Source of the DNA: an uncultured Opitutia bacterium
GTDB taxonomy: Bacteria; Verrucomicrobiota; Verrucomicrobiia; Opitutales; Opitutaceae
NCBI GenBank assembly: GCA_903840415.1
Contig: CAIMFY010000109.1
Span: 29,803-93,802 of the forward strand
Length of the DNA: 64,000 nt
Direction of reading: 5' to 3'
This document shows positions 25,512 through 34,459 of this stretch, one piece after another. The position numbers and the translations under genes were made by a program. Position 1 is the first letter of the stretch. Every line of letters begins with the position of its first letter. The notes beneath the pieces were generated by a model, which saw nothing but the letters and a program-made list of their open reading frames with translations, made no database searches and had not been told where the DNA came from.

Positions 25512-26984
25512 ATGAAGATCCTCCTGGTCAGTCCGAAAACTCCGAACACGTTTTGGAGTTTCAAGCATGTGTTGCGGTTCGTGGCGAAGCGCGCGGCGTT
25601 TCCGCCGCTCGGCCTGATCACGGTGGCGGCGATGCTGCCGCGCGAGTGGCGGCTCAAGCTGATCGATCTGAACGTCGATCGGCTCGACGACCGCGATTTG
25701 CGCTGGGCCGACTCCGTGCTGTTGAGCGCGATGATTGTGCACCAGGAATCGGTGCGCGAAATCGCGGCGCGCGCGGCGGCGCTCGGCACGCGCGTCGTAG
25801 CGGGCGGGCCGCTCTTCACGACCGGTCACGAGTTGTTTCCGGAAATCCCGCACTTTGTGCTCGGCGAGGCCGAGGAGATTATGCCCCAGCTCGTCGCGGA
25901 CTTGCGCGCCGGCACGCTGCAACGGGTCTATCACGCTCCGCGTTTTCCCGCGCTCGATCAGACGCCGATCCCGCGCTACGATTTGCTGAGGTTGCGCAAC
26001 TACGTGACGATGGCGGCGCAATTTTCCCGCGGCTGTCCCTACGACTGCGAGTTTTGCGACATCATCGTGATGAATGGCCGCGTGCCGCGCACGAAGTCGC
26101 CGGTGCAGTTCATCGCGGAGTTGGAGACGCTGCGTCGGATCGGCTGGAAGGACATGGTGTTCGTCGTGGACGACAATTTCATCGGCAACAAGGCGCGCAC
26201 GAAGACGCTCCTCCACGCGATGATCGAGTGGCGCGAGCGCACGCATCCGGCCATGGGCTTTCTGACCGAGGCGTCGATCAATCTCGCGGACGATGCGGAG
26301 TTGCGCGCGCTGATGGTCGCGGCGGGTTTCAGGAAGGTGTTCGTCGGGATCGAGACGCCCTCGGCGGCGTCGCTCGACGAGTGTCGCAAGTTGCAAAACA
26401 CGGGCCGCGATCTCGTGGCCGCGGTGCAGGTGCTGCAGCAATCCGGGCTCGAGGTGATGGGCGGATTCATCGTCGGGTTCGACAGCGACACCGGCGACAT
26501 CTTCAAGCAGCAGTTCGATTTCATCCAGCGCTCGGGCGTCGCGACGGCGATGGTCGGTTTACTCACGGCGCTGCCGCAGACGCGGCTCTACCAGCGCCTG
26601 CAGCGCGAGGGCCGGCTCCTCGCCGAGAGCACGGGCAACAACACCTCGGCGGCCCTGAATTTTCGTCCGCGGCTCGACCGGCAATGGCTAGAGAACGGCT
26701 ATCGCGAACTCATGCGGCGGCTTTACGAGCCGCGAAATTATTACAGTCGCATCCGCGTTTTCCTAAAAAACCACCATGGTCGCGGCGAACGGCTGCGGTT
26801 ATCGTGGGTGGATTGCACGGCGTTTCTGAAATCGTTCTGGCTGCTCGGCGTGTGGCACCGCGGCCGCCTGGCCTACTGGTGGTTCATGATCGGGACGATG
26901 CTGCGCCGGCCGCGGCAATTCCGCGTGGCGATCGAACTGGCCATCGTCGGCCACCATTTTCGGCGGGTGGCGGCGGGGCTGTGA
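25512..26984 (+). CDS. B12-binding domain radical SAM protein (DUF4070 type)
   Basis: A 490-aa enzyme. Residues 1-140 form a cobalamin-binding-like Rossmann domain ('KILLVSPKTPNTFWSF', 'VVAGGPLFTTGHELFPEIPHFVLGEAEE') without the classic DxHxxG. The radical SAM domain has the 4Fe-4S cysteines 175, 179 and 182 in 'CPYDCEFCD', then 'FVVDDNFIGN' and 'KVFVGIETPS'. The C-terminus ('LLTALPQTRLYQRLQREGRLL', 'NYYSRIRVFLKNH') is the DUF4070 region found with hopanoid C2-methylase-like and related enzymes. Likely a methyl transfer or rearrangement on a hydrophobic substrate, but this is family inference. No hopanoid genes are nearby. Start chosen at the first Met of the Rossmann strand. Confidence 0.88.
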   Translation: MKILLVSPKTPNTFWSFKHVLRFVAKRAAFPPLGLITVAAMLPREWRLKLIDLNVDRLDDRDLRWADSVLLSAMIVHQESVREIAARAAALGTRVVAGGPLFTTGHELFPEIPHFVLGEAEEIMPQLVADLRAGTLQRVYHAPRFPALDQTPIPRYDLLRLRNYVTMAAQFSRGCPYDCEFCDIIVMNGRVPRTKSPVQFIAELETLRRIGWKDMVFVVDDNFIGNKARTKTLLHAMIEWRERTHPAMGFLTEASINLADDAELRALMVAAGFRKVFVGIETPSAASLDECRKLQNTGRDLVAAVQVLQQSGLEVMGGFIVGFDSDTGDIFKQQFDFIQRSGVATAMVGLLTALPQTRLYQRLQREGRLLAESTGNNTSAALNFRPRLDRQWLENGYRELMRRLYEPRNYYSRIRVFLKNHHGRGERLRLSWVDCTAFLKSFWLLGVWHRGRLAYWWFMIGTMLRRPRQFRVAIELAIVGHHFRRVAAGL

Positions 26985-26994
26985 GGCGAGCGGC

Positions 26995-28017
26995 TCAGGC
27001 GAACGCGCCGCGCTCAAACATTTGCTCGGTTGTTTGGGCGACTTGGTTCAAATCCGTTTCATCGACGTAATGAGCCAGCGAAAAATCGCGCAACGCCTGC
27101 CAGACGCCGACGAGATAACTCTCCTTCACGGCGGTGTGCTGAGCTTCGGCCTGTTGCACCCGCTCCAAGAGGGCCGGGAAACCGAGCGACCGCAGTTCGT
27201 GGCAACGCTCCATGATGGCGGCGAATTGCTGCTGGATGGATGAGACGGGCAGATCCGCTGCCGCTTCCATCGACTGGGCGAAATCAAATGTGGGCAGGCG
27301 GGGAAACTCCGACTCAAATGCCGTGCCGTGGAGAAAACGATCCCGCTCGTCGGCGATGGCATTCGTGGCAGCCACGTCCGAGGCGAGCAGGGCGCCGATC
27401 TTGGCGGCATGAATAATGGCTTCGCGACTCGTCTCCGAGACGTAGCGGTTGCCGTCGGCGTCGAGCCGCGGTGATACGAGGCTGTTGCGCGCGCAACCGA
27501 TCGCTCGGATGAAATCCTGCAACTCAAGGTCGAGCCGGGCGACACAACGATGCCAGTCAGCCACGAGCGACTCCGAGATGAGTCCGGAATAATAGGTCGC
27601 ATCGTTTTGCCGCAGCCAATCTTCGATGTGCAATTCCGCGCATTTGCGGAGGCGTTTCATTGCGTCGGCATTGCGTTGGAGAGCTTTAGTATAAAGTGAA
27701 AGATCCGCGGTGGTCGCCTCCAGACTGGCTTGGTAAGCCGCCTTGGTCCCGGATCGGCGAAAGGCCAGAAAGGGCGGCCGGGTCGCGCTGACGTTCTCGT
27801 GCTGCGCCTTGGCTTCGTTCATCGCCTTCAGGATCAGTTCGCCGGCCCGGTAGAGGTAGGCCTCACGCACGATAAGTTGAAAGGTGTCCTCGGGCAAAGC
27901 CGCGACGAGTTTTGCGGTTGCATCGGGATTGATGCTCGGCGTCGCGGTGACCCAAGGAAAGGCTGACCCGCCAGTGGCAGGAGTCGCTGCAACTTCGTTG
28001 GTTTCGGTGGCGCTCAT
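26995..28017 (-). CDS. Hypothetical protein, mainly helical, 340 aa
   Basis: A 340-aa cytoplasmic-looking protein with no signal peptide or membrane helix. It is mostly alpha-helical, with a stretch 'LYTKALQRNADAMKRLRKCAELHIEDWLRQNDATYYSG' and a C-terminal helical part 'LPVSSIQQQFAAIMERCHELRSLGF'. I do not recognise a domain. It is convergent with the radical SAM gene (10 bases) and faces the next unknown gene's end across 208 bases that hold no gene I can support. Confidence 0.65.
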   Translation of the reverse strand: MSATETNEVAATPATGGSAFPWVTATPSINPDATAKLVAALPEDTFQLIVREAYLYRAGELILKAMNEAKAQHENVSATRPPFLAFRRSGTKAAYQASLEATTADLSLYTKALQRNADAMKRLRKCAELHIEDWLRQNDATYYSGLISESLVADWHRCVARLDLELQDFIRAIGCARNSLVSPRLDADGNRYVSETSREAIIHAAKIGALLASDVAATNAIADERDRFLHGTAFESEFPRLPTFDFAQSMEAAADLPVSSIQQQFAAIMERCHELRSLGFPALLERVQQAEAQHTAVKESYLVGVWQALRDFSLAHYVDETDLNQVAQTTEQMFERGAFA

Positions 28018-28225
28018 ATGGAGAAGTCGTGATTGGTCTCGGCACCCAATGGACGTCGCGGCGCGTCGGTTTGCAACTTTGGGAACTACGCCTCGGCAGG
28101 GTAGTTTCGCGAAGCTGCCAGCGAATCGATTCGCCGCTTCCGTCCCAAACCGCTGCGCAAAACTACGCAGTCCCGCTACGGTCAGCGCCAGAACGCGACG
28201 CCAAGCAGACCGGCGCGAACGTCAG

Positions 28226-29056
28226 TCACCGACCTGGGACCACCGGGCCGCGACTGCTGACGCCCAGCGTTTTCTGGGATGGATCTAACTGCCCATCCAA
28301 AGTCAGTCGGACGATATCGCCTGCTTTGCACTTGCGTCCCTGAATCGTGCAATCGCGGGAGACGAGCCCTTGCTGGAGGTGGCCATTTTCGTAAAACCAC
28401 GCCATGCAGTCCGTCCCGTAAAACAAAAGCCGCATCGGCATCCGGAGCGGATTTTGACTGCTGGTGCAGGGAACGCCGTCGATCTCTTCATCCTGCGCCA
28501 GCCAGATCGCCCTCAGCTTCCCGCTTAGGTAGATGACGTGGCCAATGCCGTCTTCCGTCGCCGTGCAGAGATGTCCCTGAAGAAGCGTTTTCGCCGGCAG
28601 CCAGCATCGCCATGTGTCGTGCACCTCTGGCTCCCAAACATTGCTGAAAAACAACGTGGCCTTCGTCGGCAACAGCAGGCCGCGAATCGAAGTGGCCTGC
28701 GGAAGGGTGCCACTGAACATTTTGCTCTGGTGAAACTGCACCGCGCTCCCGGCGGGCAGCGCGAGGCCTGCGAGTATGGCGGGTTGCCCCAGGCGACATG
28801 CCTCCACTTCGCCGGCGCCGTTGAACTGGAGCTCAGTCCCGATCGGCAGCGCGACGCCGGCGACAGTATAATCGCGCGACAGCGTGCAGCGTTTGATCGC
28901 GCCCTTGCTGTGAAGCTCGACCTGGTGCTGGCAGGGCACGCCGTTGATTTCAGTTGGTGCGGAAAGATCTCGAGTCTCGGCGAAGCTCGTCGAGTTGGCG
29001 AACCCACAGGCAATCGCGGTGCCTATAAGTCGAAGGGGAGAGCGGTATATTTTCAT
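28226..29056 (-). CDS. Exported repeat protein, 276 aa, unknown
   Basis: A 276-aa protein with a signal peptide (about residues 1-27, 'FANSTSFAET'). The mature part is built of repeated beta-hairpin units of about 35 residues: strand, 'G.xLPxGTxxxFxxxGxVExCxL', then another hydrophobic strand 'VAGVALPIGTELQFNGAGEVEAC'. Recurring motifs are '[IV]xGVxxP.GT.[LV].[FY]' (near residues 66, 93, 124, 196, 240). Such repeats suggest a beta-solenoid or rolled sheet like the MORN style but I cannot assign a family. It is followed after 126 bases by batD and has no obvious link to it. Confidence 0.7.
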   Translation of the reverse strand: MKIYRSPLRLIGTAIACGFANSTSFAETRDLSAPTEINGVPCQHQVELHSKGAIKRCTLSRDYTVAGVALPIGTELQFNGAGEVEACRLGQPAILAGLALPAGSAVQFHQSKMFSGTLPQATSIRGLLLPTKATLFFSNVWEPEVHDTWRCWLPAKTLLQGHLCTATEDGIGHVIYLSGKLRAIWLAQDEEIDGVPCTSSQNPLRMPMRLLFYGTDCMAWFYENGHLQQGLVSRDCTIQGRKCKAGDIVRLTLDGQLDPSQKTLGVSSRGPVVPGR

Positions 29057-29182
29057 CGGAAACGCCGACTTGGCATTGTCCGAGCATAAGCGACACTGTC
29101 TATGGTGCGTTAATCGAAAATCGTGATGATCGCAATCGACTGAACCGATGGCGTGAATTCACTCTAAACGCGATGACCGCGC

Positions 29183-31639
29183 TCAACGCCAGAGCGCGAC
29201 GAGTTCTTCCTTCCGCACCCAGCCGGTCTGGCCGTTTTCGAAGGCGAGGCGGGTCCAGCCGAGAAAAGTTTTGTCGACGATCGCGACACTGCCGGCAGCG
29301 AGGGCTGTGGATTTCTGCGCGGTGTCGGCCTCGGTCGGAATCGAGCGGAGTGTGCCGGCGCGCCAGACGACGACAGCGCGGGCGTCGGCGGTCTCGCCGA
29401 ATTCGCGGAGCCCGAGCAGCGCGGCGGTGGCGAGCAAAACGCTGATGAGCAAAAGGCTGTTCGCAGCCCACGTGACGACGGACGCGCGGCGACCGTAGCT
29501 GTTGACCAGCAGCCAGCCGAGCGCGAGCGCCGCGAGCGAGGCAGCGGCAATCAACGCGAGTTGCCAGGTGACGGGTGAGGCGAGGCGGGCGAGCGACGCC
29601 GTCGGATTGGGCGCGATGAATCCGGCGAGTGGGGCCGGCGCAAAGCCGGCCTTCTCGGCGGCGAGCGCAAAATGCCAGCGCGCGGCGGGATCGGCGGGAT
29701 TTTGCACGAACGCTGCCGCCGCCTGAGCCGCCGCCTCACCGGCGCGATCCTGCTGGGCGAGGGCGAGCGAAAGGTTGTGGCGCGCGATCCAATCGGTCGG
29801 TGTGGCTGCGACGGCGGCGCGCCAGGATTTTTCGGCGGCGGCGAAATCGCCGCTGCGATAGGCGGTGCCGGGATCCGGAGCGGCGCGGAGCAGCGCGACA
29901 GGCACGAGCGCGATGAAGAGCAGCGCGGCAAACGGCAGCAGGTTGCGCGGAAGAAAGAGGCGCAGCGGGTTGAAACCGGGCACGCGTTTCGCGGCGAGCG
30001 CGGCCTCGGCGCGTGCGACCCAGTCGGCCGGCAGGTCCGTCCTCGCTCCGTAGAGCGAACGATCTGCCTCAAGCCAAAGCGTGGACCAGGCGGCGTCGGA
30101 AAACGCGATCGCGGGTGGGGCGGCGTGGGCGATTTGCCAGAGGGCGGTGGCGTCGTGTTGCCACGCGAGGAGCAAGTGCGGACTCGGCGCGGAGCGAAGT
30201 TGCGCGAGCGTCGCGGCGAGACGGGTGCGGGCTTCGCGGCGGGCGCGCGCTGGATCGGTGCGCTGCGCGCGGCGGACAGCCAGCCAAACCCAGCCGAGGA
30301 GGAGGGCGGCAAACGGCGCGGCGATCGCCGCGAGCAGCTCATGGGCATCGAGCGGTGAGCGCACCGCATCCGCACCGGGGATCGGATCGCGCGGGATGCC
30401 GGCGGGCGCGGCCGGAATCGGAGGAGGCGCGCTGGGCTTCGCGCTGGTTTCCGGCGCGGGTGCAGTAGTTTCGAGCGTGGGGCTGGGCGTCGGATTGAAA
30501 AGTTTCGGCGCATTGGGCGCGGTAATGTTGAGCGTGGTGCGCGGCGCGGTGATCGTTTTATAGGCGCCGCTTTTCGGATCGAAATAGCTGAAATTGATCG
30601 GGCCGAGGGTGTAGGCGCCGGCTTTCGTTGGGACGAGGACGACATCTTCGGCGAGCGTGACGTCGAAGAGTTTGCCCTCGGCGGGCGTGCGCTTGGCTTT
30701 CGGCTGGACGACTTGGAAATCGTTGGAGACTTCGCGCGACGGCAGACCGACGATGTCGGGCCAGTTGCCGGTGCCGCTCAGCTCAAGCGTCCACGTGACG
30801 GGTTCACCGACGGCGGCGGTCTCGGGCACGATTTTGGAGACGAGTTTGAAGTCGCCGACTGCGCCGCTGAAGCCGAGCGGCGCAGGCGGCAGCGGCTTAA
30901 TGGTGAGGTGCGGGCGGTTCGACTCGACGCTGACCTGCTCGACCCGTGGTGTCTGAAAAATTCCGAAGCCGATGCTGCCAGTCTGGAGATTCACGAGCTG
31001 CGTGGCGCTGGCGAGGTTGAGTACGCCGGGCGTTTTCGCGAGGCCGCGAGACTTGTAGGCGATGGCGAAACGCGGCTCGCCGTTGACGACCATCTCGGTG
31101 GCCTCGGGCTTCGACCACTCCTCGGTGATGAGCGGCGTCGGCGTCCAATCGATCGTGGGAGAGAGCTGGCTGAAGTTGCGGCGGATGACGTCGAGGGTGT
31201 AGGTGAGCGGAAACACCTCGCCGGCCCACATCGTGGCGTTAGCGGGCATGAGCCGCGACGTGGCAGCGTTGTCGAGGCCAGCGGGGCGGCCGGTGCCGCC
31301 GGTGAACGCGCCGACGCGCACGTTGCCCTTGTCGGTCTTCACGTCGAACGCCGGAATCGTGATCGACGCGGAGCTGCGCGCCCTCATGCGGTAGGTGAGC
31401 TGCAGATAATCGGAGCGGTGAAAATTGTTGAACTCAGTGCGCTGCGACTGGCCGGTGAGCGCGAACTGGACGCCCTCGACCGCGGGCAACGTCGGTGTGC
31501 CGTCGGGTGTGCAGTTCTCAAATGTTAGCACGAGTTCGCCGGGATCGTCGGACAATTCCCAGCGGGCCGTTTGCGCGCGGGCAGCGGCGGCGAGCAGCAG
31601 CGGAAGGACGAGGAGGCAGGCAAGGCGAAGGAAACGCAT
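29183..31639 (-). CDS. batD: BatD-like protein with TPR and SH3-like C-terminus
   Basis: An 818-aa BatD (aerotolerance) protein. The signal peptide ends 'LLLAAAARAQ'. The beta-rich BatD domain follows ('LPAVEGVQFALTGQSQRTEFN', 'VLPTKAGAYTLGPINFSYFD'). There is a membrane helix near 'LLAAIAAPFAALLLGWVWLAV', then TPR-like repeats ('AYRSGDFAAAEKSWRAAVAATPTDWIARHNLSLAL' type) with two more membrane helices, and a C-terminal SH3-like piece ('VDKTFLGWTRLAFENGQTGWV'). TPR and SH3 additions suggest a fused BatE-like activity. The upstream batB ends five bases before the ATG. Role in envelope-stress or aerotolerance is known from Bacteroides only by mutant phenotype. Confidence 0.85.
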   Translation of the reverse strand: MRFLRLACLLVLPLLLAAAARAQTARWELSDDPGELVLTFENCTPDGTPTLPAVEGVQFALTGQSQRTEFNNFHRSDYLQLTYRMRARSSASITIPAFDVKTDKGNVRVGAFTGGTGRPAGLDNAATSRLMPANATMWAGEVFPLTYTLDVIRRNFSQLSPTIDWTPTPLITEEWSKPEATEMVVNGEPRFAIAYKSRGLAKTPGVLNLASATQLVNLQTGSIGFGIFQTPRVEQVSVESNRPHLTIKPLPPAPLGFSGAVGDFKLVSKIVPETAAVGEPVTWTLELSGTGNWPDIVGLPSREVSNDFQVVQPKAKRTPAEGKLFDVTLAEDVVLVPTKAGAYTLGPINFSYFDPKSGAYKTITAPRTTLNITAPNAPKLFNPTPSPTLETTAPAPETSAKPSAPPPIPAAPAGIPRDPIPGADAVRSPLDAHELLAAIAAPFAALLLGWVWLAVRRAQRTDPARARREARTRLAATLAQLRSAPSPHLLLAWQHDATALWQIAHAAPPAIAFSDAAWSTLWLEADRSLYGARTDLPADWVARAEAALAAKRVPGFNPLRLFLPRNLLPFAALLFIALVPVALLRAAPDPGTAYRSGDFAAAEKSWRAAVAATPTDWIARHNLSLALAQQDRAGEAAAQAAAAFVQNPADPAARWHFALAAEKAGFAPAPLAGFIAPNPTASLARLASPVTWQLALIAAASLAALALGWLLVNSYGRRASVVTWAANSLLLISVLLATAALLGLREFGETADARAVVVWRAGTLRSIPTEADTAQKSTALAAGSVAIVDKTFLGWTRLAFENGQTGWVRKEELVALWR

Positions 31640-31644
31640 GGGTG

Positions 31645-33438
31645 TCACCAATCTTTGCCGGGCTTTTTGACGGCCGGCTTTTTTTCGCCGTCCATCATCT
31701 GGAAGAGCTGGGCGGGAGAATCCTGATTGCGAAGCTGATCGAGTTTCTGGAGCGGCAGTGCGAGCGACGGATCGGTCTGGTCGGGCGATTGATCCTTTTT
31801 CTCGGGGGTGCCGCCGACTTTTTGCGTGCCGCTCTGCGGGGGTGGCGGCGGTTGGTCTTTTTTCTGCATGTCGCCGAAGGCGGACTCGCCCGGCTTTTTC
31901 TGGTCGTCGGGTTTTTGGTTCTGCTGCTGCTGTTGTTGCTGCTGATCTTTCTTCTCCTGTTGCTGCGATTGATCCTGTTTCTGCTGCTGGTCCTGATTTT
32001 GATTCTGCTGGTCGTTCTGTTTTTGATCCTTCTTGTCCTGTTTTGGCTCCTCGGGTTTTTGCAGCAGCGCCTCGAGATCTTGGCGGAGTTTGGGCCAGTC
32101 AGTCGCCTTGGGATCGAGCTGCGAGCCGGCGTCGACGGCGGCGAGGGCGTCGCGCACCGGGCCTTCGGGCACGGACTGCTGTTCGCCTTGCAGGTGTGAG
32201 CCCCAGATGACGGTTTCATGGCCGAGTTCGGACCAGTCGCGGGCGTTGCGGGCGTCGGCGGCGGAGAGGCGGCCGACGATTTTCGAGAGCGGCGCGGCGA
32301 CCTCGGCCGCGTGGGTGGAAACCGGCAACCGGAAAATCGACAGCACGATCAGGAGTGTCGCGGCGGTGGCGACGAGTTTCTCGGCCGCGGGCTTGGTCGC
32401 GCCGGAGGGAACAGCGAGCTTGATGTCGCGCGGCCGCGGGCGGACGGGAAACTCGTAGAAGAAACTCACCAGCAGAAACCACAGCCCGAAGGCGAGCGGC
32501 CATTGGAAGCGCTCGGCAAGACGGACCGTGTTCTTCTCGACAAACTTTCCTTTCTGTCCGGCCTCGACCGTTTCCTTGATGAGCGCGGCGAGATCGAGCC
32601 AGGAACTGGAGTCGCGGTAAACGCCACCGGTGGCCGAGGCGAGTTCCTGCAACGTGCTGCTCTCGAGCTTGGAGAGCACGACGGCACCGCGCTCGTCCTT
32701 CACGAAGCCGCCGGCGCCGTCGGGAATCATGCCACCGCCCGGAGTGCCGATGCCGAGGCCGATCACGCGGATACCCTTTTTCTTCAGCTCGGGCATCCGA
32801 TCTTTCCAGTCGTCGTCGGTCGCCTCGCCGTCGCTGAGGATAATGAGAAAGCGATCGGCGGTGTTGCTAGTGCCGAAGGCGGCGATCGCGGTGTCGAGAA
32901 GGGCGCGGTAGTTCGTGCCGCCCTCGGGCAGGAAGTTGGGGCCGAGCGCTGGCAGAAATTCGCGGAGGATTTCGTAGTCGGCGCTGAGCGGGCTTTGGAG
33001 AAACGCGGTGCCGGAAAACACCGCGAGGCCGACGCGCTCGCCCGAGAGTTTTTCGAGCAGCGACTGGATGAGGAGCTGCGAGCGTGCGAGCCGCGACGGC
33101 GCGACGTCGGGCGTGAGCATCGAGCGCGAGAGATCCATCGCGAGGAGGATCTCGCGTGACTGATCGAAGACGGGTTCCTCGAGGCGGCCCCATTGCGGAC
33201 GGGCGACTGCGGCGATGACGAGCGCGAGCCCGAGGCACAGCCAGACGCGCGGACGTGAACGGCGGTCGGAGGGCTGGGCGCTCAGGGCCGCAAGCTCCAG
33301 CGAACGAGCGCCCGCCTCGGCGCGGAGGATTTTCGGATGCGAAGCGGAGCTGGTGCGGTGGCGACGCGTGAATTCCCACACGAGCAGCGCGGCCGGTGCG
33401 AGCAACAGCCAGAGGAGTTGCGGCCATGCGAAGCTCAT
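31645..33438 (-). CDS. batB: BatB von Willebrand A protein fused to a Gln-rich BatC-like tail
   Basis: A 597-aa protein. Two N-terminal helices (about 8-22 and 65-78) flank a VWA domain with MIDAS Asp102 in 'AMDLSRSM', 'LSDGEATDDDW' and 'GEKVGLAVFSG'-type strand. A third helix ('WPLAFGLWFLLVSFFYE') and a fourth near 'LVATAATLLIVLSIF' follow. Residues from about 395 are BatC-like ('LSKIVGRLSAADARNARDWSELG') and pass into a 100-residue Lys/Gln/Asp/Pro-rich tail with an uninterrupted run of seven Gln. So batB and batC appear fused. The start overlaps the batA stop by four bases (ATGA). Confidence 0.85.
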   Translation of the reverse strand: MSFAWPQLLWLLLAPAALLVWEFTRRHRTSSASHPKILRAEAGARSLELAALSAQPSDRRSRPRVWLCLGLALVIAAVARPQWGRLEEPVFDQSREILLAMDLSRSMLTPDVAPSRLARSQLLIQSLLEKLSGERVGLAVFSGTAFLQSPLSADYEILREFLPALGPNFLPEGGTNYRALLDTAIAAFGTSNTADRFLIILSDGEATDDDWKDRMPELKKKGIRVIGLGIGTPGGGMIPDGAGGFVKDERGAVVLSKLESSTLQELASATGGVYRDSSSWLDLAALIKETVEAGQKGKFVEKNTVRLAERFQWPLAFGLWFLLVSFFYEFPVRPRPRDIKLAVPSGATKPAAEKLVATAATLLIVLSIFRLPVSTHAAEVAAPLSKIVGRLSAADARNARDWSELGHETVIWGSHLQGEQQSVPEGPVRDALAAVDAGSQLDPKATDWPKLRQDLEALLQKPEEPKQDKKDQKQNDQQNQNQDQQQKQDQSQQQEKKDQQQQQQQQNQKPDDQKKPGESAFGDMQKKDQPPPPPQSGTQKVGGTPEKKDQSPDQTDPSLALPLQKLDQLRNQDSPAQLFQMMDGEKKPAVKKPGKDW

Positions 33439-34454
33439 GCGAACGCCTCCTTGCGCCACGCCGGTCGGGCGAAGATCGCGGCGAGGACGAGGATCGCGAG
33501 TCCGGGCGCGGCGAGCCACACGAACAGCTCGGTCGTCAGCAGGTAACTCTTGGCCTGAAATTCGATTTTTCGCGCCCGGTCGATCGCCCTGAACGAACTT
33601 TCGACGGTGTCGGTGTCGAACGCGCGGAAGAATTTTCCGCCGGTGGCGTCTGCGATTTCGCGGAGGGCGTGTTCGTCGAGATCGGCGGCGATGCGGCGGT
33701 AGCCGATCTTGCGGCCCTTGTCGTCGAACACCGGGAACGGCACGAGCCCGTCTTGTCCCGCGCCAATGGTGTAAATCGGAATGCCGCGCGATTTCGCGAG
33801 TTCGGTGGCCTGTTGCGGAGTGAGCGCGCCCCGGTTGTTCGCGCCGTCAGTGAGCAGCACGATGAACGCGCCCTGGCGCTTGCCGCCGGCTTCCCGTTTT
33901 GCCTGTTCGAGTCGCGTGAGCGCGACGCCGAGCCCATCGCCAATCGCGGTGCCGTCTTCGATCATGCCGATGCGGATGCGCTCAAGTTGTTTCGCGAGCC
34001 AGTCGTGATCGAAGGTGAGCGGCGCCATCGTGTAGGCGCGGCCGGAAAAGAGGACCACGCCGATGCGGTCGGCGGGGCGCTGGTCGATGAAGGCTTGGAT
34101 GACGGGCTTGATCGCTTGGAGGCGGTTGATGCGCTCGCCGTCCTTCACGTAGTCTTCGGCGAGCATTGAGCCGGAGAGATCGACGCAGAGCACGATGTCG
34201 TAGCCTTGCGAGTGGACTTCGCGTTTGTCCTCAATCTTTTGTGGTCGGGCGAGTGCGACGATGAGCAGGACGAGTCCGGTGAACGCGAGCCCGACCGGCC
34301 AGCGCGACGGTGCGGCGATCGACGGGCGGTGCCACGCGGCGGCGAACGGCACGAGAAACACCGGCACGCGGCGACGGCCGCGCAACCACAGAATCAGCGG
34401 CAGCGCCGCCAGCGCCAGAAACCAGATCGGATCTTTGAAGGCGAGATGGTTCAT
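33435..34454 (-). CDS. batA: BatA von Willebrand A protein
   Basis: A 339-aa membrane protein with helices at about 10-24 and 57-70, then a VWA domain with MIDAS Asp92 in 'CVDLSGSMLAEDYV' and 'LLTDGANNRGALTPQQATELAKSRG', and a C-terminal helix ('FVWLAAPGLAILVLAAIFA'). In other bacteria BatA and BatB form part of an envelope complex with MoxR and BatD. It follows the DUF58 gene by five bases and overlaps batB by four. Confidence 0.9.
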   Translation of the reverse strand: MNHLAFKDPIWFLALAALPLILWLRGRRRVPVFLVPFAAAWHRPSIAAPSRWPVGLAFTGLVLLIVALARPQKIEDKREVHSQGYDIVLCVDLSGSMLAEDYVKDGERINRLQAIKPVIQAFIDQRPADRIGVVLFSGRAYTMAPLTFDHDWLAKQLERIRIGMIEDGTAIGDGLGVALTRLEQAKREAGGKRQGAFIVLLTDGANNRGALTPQQATELAKSRGIPIYTIGAGQDGLVPFPVFDDKGRKIGYRRIAADLDEHALREIADATGGKFFRAFDTDTVESSFRAIDRARKIEFQAKSYLLTTELFVWLAAPGLAILVLAAIFARPAWRKEAFA

Positions 34455-34459
34455 GTCCG

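Noticed and set aside
25481..27070. Second plus-strand frame of about 530 codons overlapping the radical SAM gene
   Set aside because: Arg/Ala/Gly-rich shadow in another frame; the radical SAM frame has the cysteine motif and a matching C-terminal domain.
31920..32030. Dense CTG/CAG-like repeat
   Set aside because: It encodes the Gln-rich tail of the BatB/C protein and is not a CRISPR, satellite or mobile repeat.
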